Below are positions 8,606 to 18,212 of a stretch of DNA of 64,000 bases, piece by piece; the first letter of the stretch is position 1; every line of letters begins with the position of its first letter. A model generated the notes under the pieces. It was not told the DNA's origin. It saw only the letters and a list, made by a program, of their open reading frames with translations, and made no database searches. The position numbers and the translations under genes were made by a program. The DNA comes from Cyclobacterium xiamenense (GTDB lineage Bacteria; Bacteroidota; Bacteroidia; Cytophagales; Cyclobacteriaceae), in assembly GCF_009467825.1 (NCBI RefSeq), contig NZ_WIOK01000018.1, positions 1 to 64,000 on the forward strand, in the 5' to 3' direction.

Positions 8606-9352
8606 ATGCTAAGCAAAAATACGGTTAAGTTTATTAAATCCTTGCACCAGAAAAAATTCCGTAGGCAAGAACAGGCCTTTTTCGTAGAAGGGGCCAAAAA
8701 TGTAACGGAATTGTTGCGTTCAGATTATACCTGCACGCATTTGCTGTATACCGACAAATTTGCCGCTTCCTGGCCTGATATGGTAGCGGGCTTTTCCGGA
8801 GATAAGGTAAACGTCCTTCCCACCGTTTTGAAATCGCTGGGTACCTTTTCCAGCAACGATCAAGCCATGGCATTGGCCATTTCCAAACCCAACCTCCCGA
8901 TACAGGTGGTTCCCGGCGAACTGGTACTTGCCCTGGACGATATCCGGGACCCTGGTAATCTGGGTACCATCATCCGCATCGCGGACTGGTACGGAATCAA
9001 AAAGATGCTGCTTTCTCCGGAAACCGCGGACCTTTACAATCCCAAGGTAGTGCATGCCAGCATGGGTTCCTTTACCCGGTTGGAATTCGAGTACGTAGCC
9101 TTGTCGGAAAAGCTACAGGAGGTAGGGGTTCCGGTATTTGGGGCTTTTTTGGAAGGATTGTCCATCCACGCGCACCAAGGGCAGGCGGACGGAATATTGC
9201 TAATGGGCAACGAATCCCACGGGATTTCTTCCGAGCTGGAAAAGTTGGTAAGTCAAAAGCTGACCATTCCGGCCTTTGGCGGCGCCGAATCCCTCAATGT
9301 GGCCGTAGCCACAGCAGTGCTATGCGATCACCTGCGCCGCTTACGTAGATAA
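8606..9352 (+). CDS. SpoU/TrmH-family RNA 2'-O-methyltransferase
   Basis: SAM-dependent SPOUT methyltransferase acting on the ribose of rRNA or tRNA. An N-terminal substrate-binding domain (1-95) precedes the SpoU domain with its three motifs: motif 1 NLGTIIRIADWYG, motif 2 LMGNESHGIS, motif 3 SLNVAVATAVL. 248 residues, slightly larger than TrmH and similar to RlmB-like proteins. Target nucleotide cannot be told from sequence. It is divergent from tamL. Confidence 0.92.
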   Translation: MLSKNTVKFIKSLHQKKFRRQEQAFFVEGAKNVTELLRSDYTCTHLLYTDKFAASWPDMVAGFSGDKVNVLPTVLKSLGTFSSNDQAMALAISKPNLPIQVVPGELVLALDDIRDPGNLGTIIRIADWYGIKKMLLSPETADLYNPKVVHASMGSFTRLEFEYVALSEKLQEVGVPVFGAFLEGLSIHAHQGQADGILLMGNESHGISSELEKLVSQKLTIPAFGGAESLNVAVATAVLCDHLRRLRR

Positions 9353-9673
9353 GATTAGTTAGTTCATACACTAAAATTTGACATTTGTATTTGGTGGAGT
9401 CAAATTTTTTTCCTATCATCACGGGCGTTTCTTCAATGAAGTTTTTTTTTCTTCGGGTTTTTCTAAAAATGTGTTGGATTTCTTTTGATCGAAAAAGGGG
9501 GGGATAAGGAAACAGGAAATGATTACTTGATCGATAGTTAAGGTGGTTTGCTGGCCTTTGAGTTTGGGGGCATCCATTTTTGTATGTGCTTTGTTTTTTT
9601 TGAATCGCTTTACATACATACGGATGGAGCAGCGAATGAAAATGATACCTGTTACCAACCAAAATAGAAATTG
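9353..9673. other. Intergenic region without a supported gene
   Basis: AT-rich 321 bases with several homopolymer runs. Short frames on the minus strand have no recognisable protein features. It must hold the promoter of the downstream lipoprotein gene, but no convincing -7/-33 pair was found. Confidence 0.6.
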
Positions 9674-11800
9674 ATGAAGTTATTCTCTGGTCTCCTGCTT
9701 CTGTCTTTGTTTGCAGCCTCCTGCACTACCTACCAAGCCACCGTAACCAAACACGATGAATTAAACTATAGTGCGATACGTGTTTACCCGGAATGGACCT
9801 ACAAAAAGCCAAAAGGGAAAAAATGGATAGCACCTCTAATTGGATTAAGCATCGGAGGGGCTTACGGATACCAAACGGAATTTACTTACGACGGGCAGAC
9901 CTTTAGAGAAGCTGAAAATGCAGCTATATGGGGAGGTGCAGGTCTGATTGCGGGAGCAATGGTAAATGGAATACTTTTTCCGAAATATGCGGCGAGACGG
10001 AAGCAAACGTTTGAATTGTCACAAAGTGACAAATGGGTAAAGAGTTTTAATTCAACTACGGGGATCAATTATGTGATTAGTCAAAAAGAGTTAAACAACA
10101 CCTTGGTTCTTGTGCCGGAAGAGAAAATCCGAGAGCTACGACAGCAGGCCCAAGTACTCCGAAATGACCTGAACCAGGCTACACCAACGATAGGTTTTGA
10201 TGAACTTCAAAGTTGGAAAGGAGACTTACAAAGGGAGTACTCCGTGCTGCCTTCGTCTGAAATTAGCGATCTATCCTTGTTGATTTCGACCAATGAAGCC
10301 AAAGTAGCCAATATCGACCTACTCGCAAAAGTCCAGCAGCTACAAGTATTGAATCCTGATTTAAATTCCGTAAATGTGTTGAATCGGTTTAGCGGCGCGA
10401 ATGCGCTTCTTTACTCCAAAGCCGATGCTCTAACTCAACAGCGGGCTAACGATATCATCTTCACAAGAATAACTGAAATTTTCAACCAAATTTTACCTGA
10501 AGAAAAAAATAAATTGGCATCGATCGAACCTGGAAAAGAGGGTATTGGTCCCATCAATGCGTTTTATCAATCGTTTACGCAAAAATATGGGAATCTCCTT
10601 ACTTTCGAACAGGTCAAGGAGTTGAAGATGCTAATTGAAGCGAAGAAAAGTTCGATGCTAACAGCTATTGCAAGAGAAATACGTCTTGAAATCGACAATG
10701 CACAAAGCGTCAATCAACTCGAAACGATCACTAATACCTACCTTTCTCACGTCGATACAGGAAATAGTCTTATTGCTACACTAAATGAGAGAATTATAGC
10801 CCGAAAGCGGGAGATTTTAGAAGAAGAAAAAAGGCGGGAGCTCGCAAAACAACGGGCAGAGCAGGAACGCAGAGATCGAATCAGAAGAGAGGAGGAAGCA
10901 AGAAGAAGAGTTATTTCACAAAATAATGCCGTAGTAGACAGGCTAAGAAGAGATTTGCGGATCGAATTTGAGTCAAATTTCCCCACTTTTGAAGAACTAC
11001 AGGCCATTCTCCAAGCGTATATCAAATTAATAAACGATGATGGGAAGTATTTGGTCAAAGATGCCGACTATTTTATCAATCTGGTAGAACGAAAAGGTTT
11101 TATGCGTAGGGGGATGAACGCCATTTCTTCGGATGACGAGTCCTTTGAAAATAGTAAAGGATTCTTGATTAAAGCATCTGCTTTTGGTTCATTTGATAAA
11201 GAAGAACTAACCTATGTTTCACTTACAATCCCAAATCCATCCGCTGAAATGATCCGGATGTATAAATTAGAGCTGGTATCTAACTACCGAAATACCTTTC
11301 GGTCTAGCATGAATCCCTACGAAGACGCTGAAGGGGGGGATTTATATGTGGATAGTGGCAAAACTATGTACGAGTACGACATTAATAAAGACGGCGAATT
11401 GGTCGTTGAGGTACGAAAGAATACCGACGCAATTTGGCCCATTATGGCAGAACGGATTAGCACGAATACGATCAAAGTTGATTCCTATTCAAACTTCACC
11501 GATATCTCGCTTCGAGAAGGTCAACTAGTAGAGATTGAAGCGTCGGGATCCATTAAGTTGGGAGTGTTTTCCGTGGATTGTTACCCGGAAGGAATAAATG
11601 GTTTTCGGTCCAATAACGTGGACCAACGTTTCAATCATGGTTGTCTGATCGGAAAAATCGGAAACGACGGAGAATGGTTTTATATCGGTAGGAATAAAAC
11701 CTTCACTGCGCCAGTCTCGGGCGTTCTCCATTTACGTATCAATGATGACGTAGAAATTGATAATAGTGGGCATTTTATTGTTACGTACTCCGTTAAATAG
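9674..11800 (+). CDS. Large lipoprotein with coiled coil and C-terminal PA-IL/LecA-like domain
   Basis: 708 residues. The ATG at 9674 is preferred over the TTG just before it. A lipoprotein signal ends in FAASC (Cys17). Residues about 45-110 contain two glycine-rich hydrophobic stretches (LIGLSIGGAYGY and IWGGAGLIAGAM). The middle is helical and charged, with a strongly predicted coiled coil around 370-415 rich in Glu, Arg and Lys. The last 95 residues look like a PA-IL (LecA) galactose-binding fold: GCLIGKIG, IGRNKTFTAPVSG, and a LRINDDVEIDNSG segment matching the calcium-ligand stretch of LecA. It stands alone, and its base composition looks more A-rich than its neighbours (not measured). 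No family name recognised for the whole protein; it may anchor a sugar- or peptidoglycan-binding module at the envelope. Confidence 0.85.
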   Translation: MKLFSGLLLLSLFAASCTTYQATVTKHDELNYSAIRVYPEWTYKKPKGKKWIAPLIGLSIGGAYGYQTEFTYDGQTFREAENAAIWGGAGLIAGAMVNGILFPKYAARRKQTFELSQSDKWVKSFNSTTGINYVISQKELNNTLVLVPEEKIRELRQQAQVLRNDLNQATPTIGFDELQSWKGDLQREYSVLPSSEISDLSLLISTNEAKVANIDLLAKVQQLQVLNPDLNSVNVLNRFSGANALLYSKADALTQQRANDIIFTRITEIFNQILPEEKNKLASIEPGKEGIGPINAFYQSFTQKYGNLLTFEQVKELKMLIEAKKSSMLTAIAREIRLEIDNAQSVNQLETITNTYLSHVDTGNSLIATLNERIIARKREILEEEKRRELAKQRAEQERRDRIRREEEARRRVISQNNAVVDRLRRDLRIEFESNFPTFEELQAILQAYIKLINDDGKYLVKDADYFINLVERKGFMRRGMNAISSDDESFENSKGFLIKASAFGSFDKEELTYVSLTIPNPSAEMIRMYKLELVSNYRNTFRSSMNPYEDAEGGDLYVDSGKTMYEYDINKDGELVVEVRKNTDAIWPIMAERISTNTIKVDSYSNFTDISLREGQLVEIEASGSIKLGVFSVDCYPEGINGFRSNNVDQRFNHGCLIGKIGNDGEWFYIGRNKTFTAPVSGVLHLRINDDVEIDNSGHFIVTYSVK

Positions 11801-12518
11801 TTCGAATTTACTATTGGAAAGGCGAAATAAGCCCAGGCGATATTAATTATTGGTTATATACCCACTACCGTAGTGTGCAAGGATGTTTTGGTTCATCCAC
11901 CACCCCTTTTTTTAACCCGATTCGGGGAAACAGGAGTATGTTTGGGTACCCGGCACCCATTTCCGTTTGCGGCTGGATCTCGTTCACCTGCTGCGCGGGG
12001 TCTCTTGTCAGCGGTACGCTCGACAACCACAGGAACCGTAGTTCGTTAACCCTATTTTCTGCTACCTTCCTTTTGGCAAGGGATGCCAACAGCTGGTAGG
12101 CAAAATGCCAGTATCCCTCCCTGCTTTCCTTTGTCTTCAGGGTTTTTCTCGCATTCATCTTTAAAAGAAACCGGCAGCCAACACAGGAAGCGATTCGCTA
12201 CGGCGAAAATTGACTTGACATGCGGATACATTTCGATTCCTCAAAAACGCCTGATTCGTGCATGGGATGTTGGGGTTTTTTATTCATCGATGGATGAAAT
12301 TACTGTGTAAATATAAAAAAAGGAAATGAAATACTAAATTATGTAAACGAATCGTTATTCGTCTAAAGGAAACAGGGGCGATCAAGTAGCAAGGAATTGG
12401 CAGGTCCATCGGCTTTTTTTCGTGTTGTTCTGATTTCTTGCAACCAACCGGTGGGGTGGAAAAATACCGGATGGGCCCTTAATGCTTCGAAGACGAAAAA
12501 AACGATTTCAACCATACC
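11801..12518. other. 718-base region without a supported gene
   Basis: Contains short frames on both strands (the longest is minus, 11865-12158) with no recognisable domain, signal peptide or believable neighbours. A small hairpin TTCATC-GATG-GATGAA occurs at about 12283-12298. It could hold decayed coding sequence, but I see nothing I can name. Confidence 0.55.
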
Positions 12519-12965
12519 ATGAACAAACAGGTAGCAAATTCCGAAAAAATAACCGTCCAGGCAGTCCTGGCAGTTGACCGAAAAAAGGTCTGGGAATACT
12601 ACACCGACCCGCAGCACATGATGCATTGGAATGTGCCCTCAGCGGACTGGGAATGTCTTCGCGCGGAAAATGACCTGAGGAAAGGGGGACAACTTTTTGT
12701 CCGAATGGAGGCCAGGGACGGTAGTTTTGGGTTTGATTTTGACGCGGTGTACGAAACGGTGCGGCCGGAGCAGTTACTGAATTACACGCTGACAGATGGC
12801 AGGAATGTAGCGGTTTCCTTTGACGTATTGGGGGCCCAAACGCGCGTAAGTATTTGCTTTGACACCGAACCGCAGAATTGCCCGGAAATGCAACGGCAGG
12901 ACTGGCAAGCCATCGTGGATAGGTTCAAACGCTACGTAGAAACCAACGAAGCGGCGCAAGGGTAG
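12519..12965 (+). CDS. SRPBCC (AHSA1/START-like) domain protein
   Basis: 148 residues with the Activator-of-Hsp90 homologue 1-like fold: an ITVQAVLAVDRKKVWEYYTDP N-terminus, a DWECLRAENDLRKGGQ segment and a C-terminal helix (WQAIVDRFKRYVE). These small cytoplasmic proteins bind hydrophobic ligands; the ligand is unknown. No operon partner: 162 bases separate it from the next plus-strand gene. Start ATG at 12519. Confidence 0.85.
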   Translation: MNKQVANSEKITVQAVLAVDRKKVWEYYTDPQHMMHWNVPSADWECLRAENDLRKGGQLFVRMEARDGSFGFDFDAVYETVRPEQLLNYTLTDGRNVAVSFDVLGAQTRVSICFDTEPQNCPEMQRQDWQAIVDRFKRYVETNEAAQG

Positions 12966-13127
12966 TCAGGTTCCGGTCCGGATGGGAGCAGTGAATACGG
13001 GGGAGTTCGAAAGCATCAGAAATCCAAGCCGAAACGGATTCCTGCTTGCCGAGATAATATCCGGGCCCGCGGTGAAAATTACCATATTTTCGTTAATTTG
13101 CCCGGCATTTCGACCAAACTTTTCTCT

Positions 13128-14114
13128 ATGGCATCCCTTCGAAGACACCTGGCGAAAGCCGGGATAAACGGGTTTTTCTTCTTGCTAGTAGTGACCATCC
13201 TGACCGCCTATTTATTTCCAGAATGGGGGGCAGGAGAGGGGGAACGTCTCGTCGATGAACTCACCTATTACGGCGTATCCCTGATTTTCTTTTTTTATGG
13301 GGCAAAGATAAGTCCGGCTACCTTGAAGCTAGGATTGTCAAACTGGCGACTGCACCTTTGGATTCAAAGTACCACATTTTTGGTTTTTCCGGCCATCATT
13401 TTGGGCTGTTACGCGGTGTTTGGGCAGGCGAACAGCTTATTTTGGTTGGGTACGTTTTACCTGGCGGCATTGCCTTCTACGGTATCTTCATCCGTGGTGA
13501 TGGTGTCCATCGCCAGGGGCAATTTGCCCGCGGCGATTTTTAATGCCAGTATTTCCAGTCTGCTAGGGGTTTTTATCACTCCGTTATGGATGGATCTTTT
13601 TCTCAGTGCTTCGCAGGCGGATTTTGCCCTTTGGGATACGGTGGGTAAACTGGTGGTTCAGATTTTTTTACCGGTCGGTCTGGGGTTTTTGCTTCACCGG
13701 TACCTGGGGTCCTGGGTGCAGCGACAAAGTCGGCCGTTGAAATATTTCGACCAGAGCGTTATCTTATTGATCGTCTTTTCTGCCTTTTCCCAATCTTTTG
13801 GTCAGAACATGTTTGCCGGGCAGAATGTATTGGGGCTCAGCTTTTGGATGTTGGCATTGTTTTTAGTGATGCTGGGCGTGATGTTTGGCGTCGGCAAGTG
13901 GCTTGGGTTTAGCCGGCCGGATCGGATCACCGTACTTTTTTGCGGGTCCAAGAAATCCCTGGTGCAGGGAGCGGTGATGGGCAAAGTTTTGTTTCCCGAT
14001 CCCGTGGTTTTTGGCGTGGTTCTATTACCCATCATGGTGTACCACACCTTGCAACTGTTGCTTGGCAGTGCGCTGGCGGAGCGATTGGGAACTGCAAAAA
14101 CCGAACCTACATGA
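13128..14114 (+). CDS. SBF-like (bile acid:Na+ symporter, SLC10A7-type) transporter
   Basis: 328 residues with about ten hydrophobic helices. The N-terminal FFFYGAKISPATLKLG and the ALPSTVSSSVVMVSIARGN segment fit the SBF-like branch (PF13593) related to YfeH and SLC10A7 rather than the classical BASS branch, which is also present at 45.3 kb. FCGSKKSLVQGAVMG near the C-terminus is another family hallmark. Substrate unknown. The ATG at 13128 is used; the frame could extend to a TTG at 13098, but a TTAATTTG box sits just there. Its 3' end overlaps the convergent queuosine transporter gene by 8 bases. Confidence 0.88.
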   Translation: MASLRRHLAKAGINGFFFLLVVTILTAYLFPEWGAGEGERLVDELTYYGVSLIFFFYGAKISPATLKLGLSNWRLHLWIQSTTFLVFPAIILGCYAVFGQANSLFWLGTFYLAALPSTVSSSVVMVSIARGNLPAAIFNASISSLLGVFITPLWMDLFLSASQADFALWDTVGKLVVQIFLPVGLGFLLHRYLGSWVQRQSRPLKYFDQSVILLIVFSAFSQSFGQNMFAGQNVLGLSFWMLALFLVMLGVMFGVGKWLGFSRPDRITVLFCGSKKSLVQGAVMGKVLFPDPVVFGVVLLPIMVYHTLQLLLGSALAERLGTAKTEPT

Positions 14115-14907
14115 AAGAGGCGTCCTGAGCAGCTTCTTCGGCCATTTGTTCGGCCAATCGTTTTCCAAGGTACCGATCTATCAGGCCGTGTCCGACGTAT
14201 AACAAGGGGGTAAGCAAAATGGCCACCGAAAACTTATAGATGTAATTTATCAAACCGACGGCAATGATTTGTTGCAGCGACCAGTTGCCGAAAATATAAA
14301 AGGCAATTCCCAACACGACAAAGGAATCGATGAACTGCGATACCAGCGTAGACCCGGTAGCCCGTAGCCAGATCATTTTGGGACCCGTGATTTTCCTCAA
14401 TTTTTGGAAGACAAATACGTCGAGTAACTGCCCGAGAAGGAAAGCGATTAGCGAGCCGATAATGATCCCCAGCCCTTGCCGAAAGATCGTGTTAAAGGCA
14501 TAATCGATATCAAAGGGGTTACCAGAGGCATCGCTGGCATTGACTTCCAGCCAGAACGCGGCCGGGGGAAGCTGGGTGACCAGGCTGATGACGATAAACA
14601 CATACACAATCAGGCCAGCGGTAATAAAACTGATCTTTCGAACCCCTTTTTTACCAAAATACTCGTTGATAATGTCCGTGGTAATGAACACCACCGGCCA
14701 GATCACGGCGCCAGCTGTCAGATTAAAATCCAGCACGTAGGTTCCGAAAAAAGTCCAACCGGCTGGTTTTAGTCCCAGGGTTTCTTCGCCGGAAAAGATT
14801 TTGACGCCAATGATTTCTGCCAGGATGGCATTGGTAAGGAATATGCCGCCCAGAATGATGAATAAATTGGTCTTTTTAGACTGGTTCGCCTTTTCTTGAG
14901 AATCCAT
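14107..14907 (-). CDS. yhhQ: Queuosine-precursor transporter (YhhQ/VUT family)
   Basis: Inner-membrane importer for queuosine precursors such as preQ0/preQ1 by family. 266 residues with about six to seven hydrophobic segments; family signatures are FITTDIINEYFGKKG and the late FIDSFVVLG. The C-terminus carries an unusual Glu/Ala-rich tail. It begins 2 bases after the rnz stop codon, so the two are cotranscribed, both tied to tRNA maturation by function. Confidence 0.9.
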   Translation of the reverse strand: MDSQEKANQSKKTNLFIILGGIFLTNAILAEIIGVKIFSGEETLGLKPAGWTFFGTYVLDFNLTAGAVIWPVVFITTDIINEYFGKKGVRKISFITAGLIVYVFIVISLVTQLPPAAFWLEVNASDASGNPFDIDYAFNTIFRQGLGIIIGSLIAFLLGQLLDVFVFQKLRKITGPKMIWLRATGSTLVSQFIDSFVVLGIAFYIFGNWSLQQIIAVGLINYIYKFSVAILLTPLLYVGHGLIDRYLGKRLAEQMAEEAAQDASFM

Positions 14908-14909
14908 GG

Positions 14910-15824
14910 TCAGGGAATGGGATAAGTGGTACCTTCTTCACTTAGTAAGCTGTTTGGGAAGACCGCCTGAGCTTCTGCGAGCAGGGGTTGCAGGTCGTTG
15001 TAACGCACGGAATAATGGCCCAGTAGGAGCCGTTTTACGGATGCCGCCCGTGCAATTTCCGCAGCTTCTCTACTTGTACTATGCCTGGTTTGTTTTGCGC
15101 GGTCTTTTTCGGCCTCCATAAAGGTGGATTCGTGATACAGGATATCCACACCCCGTATATACGGTACGATACCGGGGTCGTAGACGGTGTCCGAGCAGAA
15201 TGCATATTTTCGTGGAGGCGTAAGCTGACAGAAATCCGCCGCTCGGTACAGCACCCGGCCGGTCATGTCCCGAACATCCTTTGCCTTTAGCAGGGTGCGA
15301 ATGGCTTCCAGACCTGGTTTTTGTTGCCGTACCAGTTCTTTTCGGAGTTTGACACGTCCATTTTTTTCTTCGAAACTAAATCCCGTGCAAGGAATACGGT
15401 GTTGCAAAGGAAATGCATACACCTCCAAATCATCCAATTCCAACAGTTGGGTTTTTTCGACCACCGATACGGTGTGAAAAATCAAGGGGAACTTCAATAG
15501 CGTCCCGGAATACTTTAGCTGAACCGTAATGATTTCATCCAATCCTTTCGGTCCGTACACGTGCAGCGCCTGCTTCCGATTATTCAAATGGTAGGTCCCA
15601 ATCAGCCCCATCAAGCCCAGGTAGTGATCTCCATGCAGGTGGGAGATAAAGATTTGGTTGATTTTAAAATACTTAACTTTAAACCGTCTGAGCTGATGTT
15701 GGGTAGATTCCCCACAATCCAACAGGAAGCTATGTCCTCCCCAGGTTACTACCTGAGAAGTCTGGTTTCTGCCGTGGGCGGGGGCAGCCGAGTTAGAACC
15801 CAGAATGGTGATCGAAAAGTCCAA
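14910..15824 (-). CDS. rnz: Ribonuclease Z
   Basis: tRNA 3'-end endonuclease of the metallo-beta-lactamase fold. Zinc motif HLHGDH is at 62-67; later metal ligands are in FCSDT and a conserved HxS region near the C-terminus (YHEST). 304 residues is the normal short-form length. The frame between the STAS stop codon at 15837-15839 and the conserved N-terminus (MDFSITILGS) holds no ATG; the start must be TTG at 15824, 12 bases after the STAS gene, which suggests translation coupled to the upstream gene. Confidence 0.94.
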   Translation of the reverse strand: MDFSITILGSNSAAPAHGRNQTSQVVTWGGHSFLLDCGESTQHQLRRFKVKYFKINQIFISHLHGDHYLGLMGLIGTYHLNNRKQALHVYGPKGLDEIITVQLKYSGTLLKFPLIFHTVSVVEKTQLLELDDLEVYAFPLQHRIPCTGFSFEEKNGRVKLRKELVRQQKPGLEAIRTLLKAKDVRDMTGRVLYRAADFCQLTPPRKYAFCSDTVYDPGIVPYIRGVDILYHESTFMEAEKDRAKQTRHSTSREAAEIARAASVKRLLLGHYSVRYNDLQPLLAEAQAVFPNSLLSEEGTTYPIP

Positions 15825-15836
15825 GCGGATAGGTTT

Positions 15837-16217
15837 CTACTCTTCTTCGTCTTTCTCGGCACCTTGCTCGATTTCGTGGATAAACACGGCCTCAGCCGCT
15901 GCTTCGTTGTCGTCCACTACCTTAAACACTTTGTCTAGCATGGATATCCGCATCAACTTCAGTACGTGTTCCTGCAGGGAGGAAAGGACAAAAACGCCAC
16001 CTTCTTCTCCAAAGGCCCGGTTACCGACCAGTAAGGCGCTGAGCCCGCTGGAGTCGGCATATTTTACCTGGGCCATATCCAAAATCAGGTTTTTGTACCC
16101 TTCAGCATGCACGGTGAGAAGTTCCGATTTCAATTGCGGAGAAAGGGTAGAGTCAAGTTTTTCCTCCAGTAAGGTGAAAAGTACGAACTGTTCTTTCTTA
16201 TCTACGGCGTATTTCAT
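15837..16217 (-). CDS. STAS-domain protein (anti-sigma factor antagonist type)
   Basis: 126 residues, one STAS domain with a possible phosphoacceptor serine in ADSSGLSALL (S56 or S57). Such proteins work by partner switching with serine kinases or bind regulators. The C-terminus ends in a run of Glu residues. No kinase or sigma factor gene is near. It is followed by rnz after 12 bases and preceded by purC with 109 bases between. Start ATG at 16217. Confidence 0.88.
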   Translation of the reverse strand: MKYAVDKKEQFVLFTLLEEKLDSTLSPQLKSELLTVHAEGYKNLILDMAQVKYADSSGLSALLVGNRAFGEEGGVFVLSSLQEHVLKLMRISMLDKVFKVVDDNEAAAEAVFIHEIEQGAEKDEEE

Positions 16218-16326
16218 TTTTTTATGTAGTTATACCTGTCGGTGCGTTTGGTCAAACATCTTCCCGCAGGAGGATTTCGATTTAAAATTAGTCTAAAATA
16301 ACGTGGTGCCAAAATGATCCGTTCAT

Positions 16327-17262
16327 TTAAATATGTTCCAAAATGGCAGCTTTGATTCGTGCTTCCATATCCGAACTATCTGCGGGCACAAAGGTTTTTC
16401 CAGTAATGTGTTCAAATAGTTCGATGTACCGATGGGAAATGGACGCAACGATTTCCGGGCTCATTTCGGGAACGGATTGACCGGGTTTTCCCTGAAAGCC
16501 ATTTTCGATCAACCATTGCCGGACAAATTCCTTGGAAAGTTGCTTTTGGGGCTCGCCCACTGCCTGCCTTTCTGCGTACCCATCCAGATAAAAATACCGG
16601 GAGGAGTCAGGCGTGTGGATCTCGTCTATCAGTAGAATCTCCCCTTCGTAGCTTCCAAATTCGTATTTCGTGTCTACCAGCACCAGTCCTTTTTCCCGAG
16701 CCATCTCCGTACCCAGGCGAAACAAGGTACGGGTATAGGCCTCCAACTGGAGGTAATCCTTTTCACTAACGATACCGTTTTTCAGGATGGCATCTCTGGA
16801 AATATCTTCATCGTGCCCCTCGGAGGCTTTGGTAGTTGGCGTAATGATGGGTTCCGGCAGGGGATCGTTTTCCTTCAAGCCATCTGGAAGGGGTACACCA
16901 CATAGAACTCGCTTTCCATCCCGGTATTCCCGCCAGGCATGCCCCGCCAGGTAGCCCCGAATCACCATTTCGACTTTGAAAGGCGTGCACCGCTTACCCA
17001 GGGTGACATTTGGATCGGGAGACAAGCTGACCCAGTTAGGCACCGCGGCGGCTGTGGCAGAAAGAAAATGAAACGCTATCTGGTTCAATACCTGTCCTTT
17101 ATAGGGAATGGGTACCGGTAGGACCACATCGAATGCAGAGATCCTGTCGGTCGCCACGACGGCAATGGTTTTTTCGAATATGTAAACGTCTCTTACTTTT
17201 CCCCGATAAAAATCAACCTGACCGGGAAATTGAAAACTGGTGCTGGTAATGCCTTGACTCAT
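16327..17262 (-). CDS. purC: Phosphoribosylaminoimidazole-succinocarboxamide synthase
   Basis: ATP-dependent ligation of aspartate to CAIR giving SAICAR in purine synthesis. 311 residues, the longer type also found in eukaryotes and many Bacteroidota. Signatures: YRGKVRDVY near the N-terminus, [26 protein letters not shown] and [13 protein letters not shown]. Start ATG at 17262. The gap to the STAS gene is 109 bases, so cotranscription is possible but not certain. Confidence 0.96.
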   Translation of the reverse strand: MSQGITSTSFQFPGQVDFYRGKVRDVYIFEKTIAVVATDRISAFDVVLPVPIPYKGQVLNQIAFHFLSATAAAVPNWVSLSPDPNVTLGKRCTPFKVEMVIRGYLAGHAWREYRDGKRVLCGVPLPDGLKENDPLPEPIITPTTKASEGHDEDISRDAILKNGIVSEKDYLQLEAYTRTLFRLGTEMAREKGLVLVDTKYEFGSYEGEILLIDEIHTPDSSRYFYLDGYAERQAVGEPQKQLSKEFVRQWLIENGFQGKPGQSVPEMSPEIVASISHRYIELFEHITGKTFVPADSSDMEARIKAAILEHI

Positions 17263-17350
17263 GTGGTATCAATGTTAACATGCAAAAATAGAAATTATTC
17301 CGGACTTCCGGATGTTCGCGTCTATACAACAAAGACGAACAAAATCCACC

Positions 17351-17376
17351 CTACTTGTTTTCTCGTCAGCAAGTAG
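17351..17376 (-). terminator. Weak hairpin after the MORN-repeat gene
   Basis: Perfect 7-bp stem CTACTTG/CAAGTAG just past the stop codon at 17381, but with only a weak U-rich tail on the minus strand. Confidence 0.3.
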
Positions 17377-17380
17377 AAAT

Positions 17381-18175
17381 TCAGCGACCCATGCCTCTTT
17401 TATAGGTTATTTCCCGTTGTAACGTACCACGTTCGTCGTACGTAGTGAACCGGCCATGCCGCAGGCCTTTTCGATAGTTTCCTTCGATTGCCAGCTGCCC
17501 ATTTTCGTGATAGGTAGCAAATTTCCCGTGCTTTACACCTTTTTGATACAGGGCTTCGGATGCTTTTTGTCCATTTGGATAAAACTCGGTTACCAATCCT
17601 TCGACCTGCCCCTTCCGGAAGGTTTTTTCGAGTACTAGCTTCCCTTCTTCAGTATATTCCTGAGTCAATCCATCCGGCACTCCCTGATCAAAATTCGTTC
17701 TTGCCTGCACCTGCCCATTCGGATAATACGTTTCCTGTACGCCCTGCGGTTTCCCCTGTTGGAAATGGATACGCCCTTTTATTTTGCCGGATTCGTAAAA
17801 TGATTCCAGCACTCCCTGAAGGACGCCGTTTTGGAAGGATGCCCGTTGGGCTACCTCACCGTCCGGGTAAAAAGAGATCACTTCCCCTTGAATCTGGTCG
17901 GCGGTGTAGGGAGTGATTTTCAGTGTGTCTCCGGTCTGCGGATGCAGTTCCACAAACAAGCCGGTTTTTTTACCCGCATCGAACTGACCCACCTGTGTTC
18001 GGCTGCCGAAAGGGTCGTACCGCTGGTACCGTCCGTGCGGCACCCCGTCCCGAGTTTCGTACCGCTCCTTCACCTGGGAGTTTTCCGCATCGTAATAGCT
18101 GGTTTCTACCTGAGCCAAAGCAGGCACACCTACGCAATATACCGGCAATATAACAAGCCAGATGAACCGTTTCAT
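17381..18175 (-). CDS. Secreted MORN-2 repeat protein
   Basis: 264 residues: a signal peptide ending in PALAQ, then about nine repeats of roughly 23 residues of the MORN-2 type, with cores such as GKFATYHENGQL and GRFTTYDERGTL. The family is often labelled YwqK antitoxin, but nothing here supports a toxin-antitoxin role. Such beta-hairpin ladders may act in the envelope. It lies 37 bases after the Bat-operon gene upstream and is probably its last member. Start ATG at 18175. Confidence 0.85.
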   Translation of the reverse strand: MKRFIWLVILPVYCVGVPALAQVETSYYDAENSQVKERYETRDGVPHGRYQRYDPFGSRTQVGQFDAGKKTGLFVELHPQTGDTLKITPYTADQIQGEVISFYPDGEVAQRASFQNGVLQGVLESFYESGKIKGRIHFQQGKPQGVQETYYPNGQVQARTNFDQGVPDGLTQEYTEEGKLVLEKTFRKGQVEGLVTEFYPNGQKASEALYQKGVKHGKFATYHENGQLAIEGNYRKGLRHGRFTTYDERGTLQREITYKRGMGR

Positions 18176-18212
18176 GACGTTTTGATTGATGTAAAAGGGG
18201 GAGGGATGCGGA

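Noticed and set aside
11865-12158. Minus-strand frame of 97 codons
   Set aside because: No domain, signal or neighbour support; composition not protein-like in a convincing way.
17381-18175. Toxin-antitoxin antitoxin (YwqK label)
   Set aside because: The protein is secreted MORN-2 repeats and there is no toxin gene beside it.
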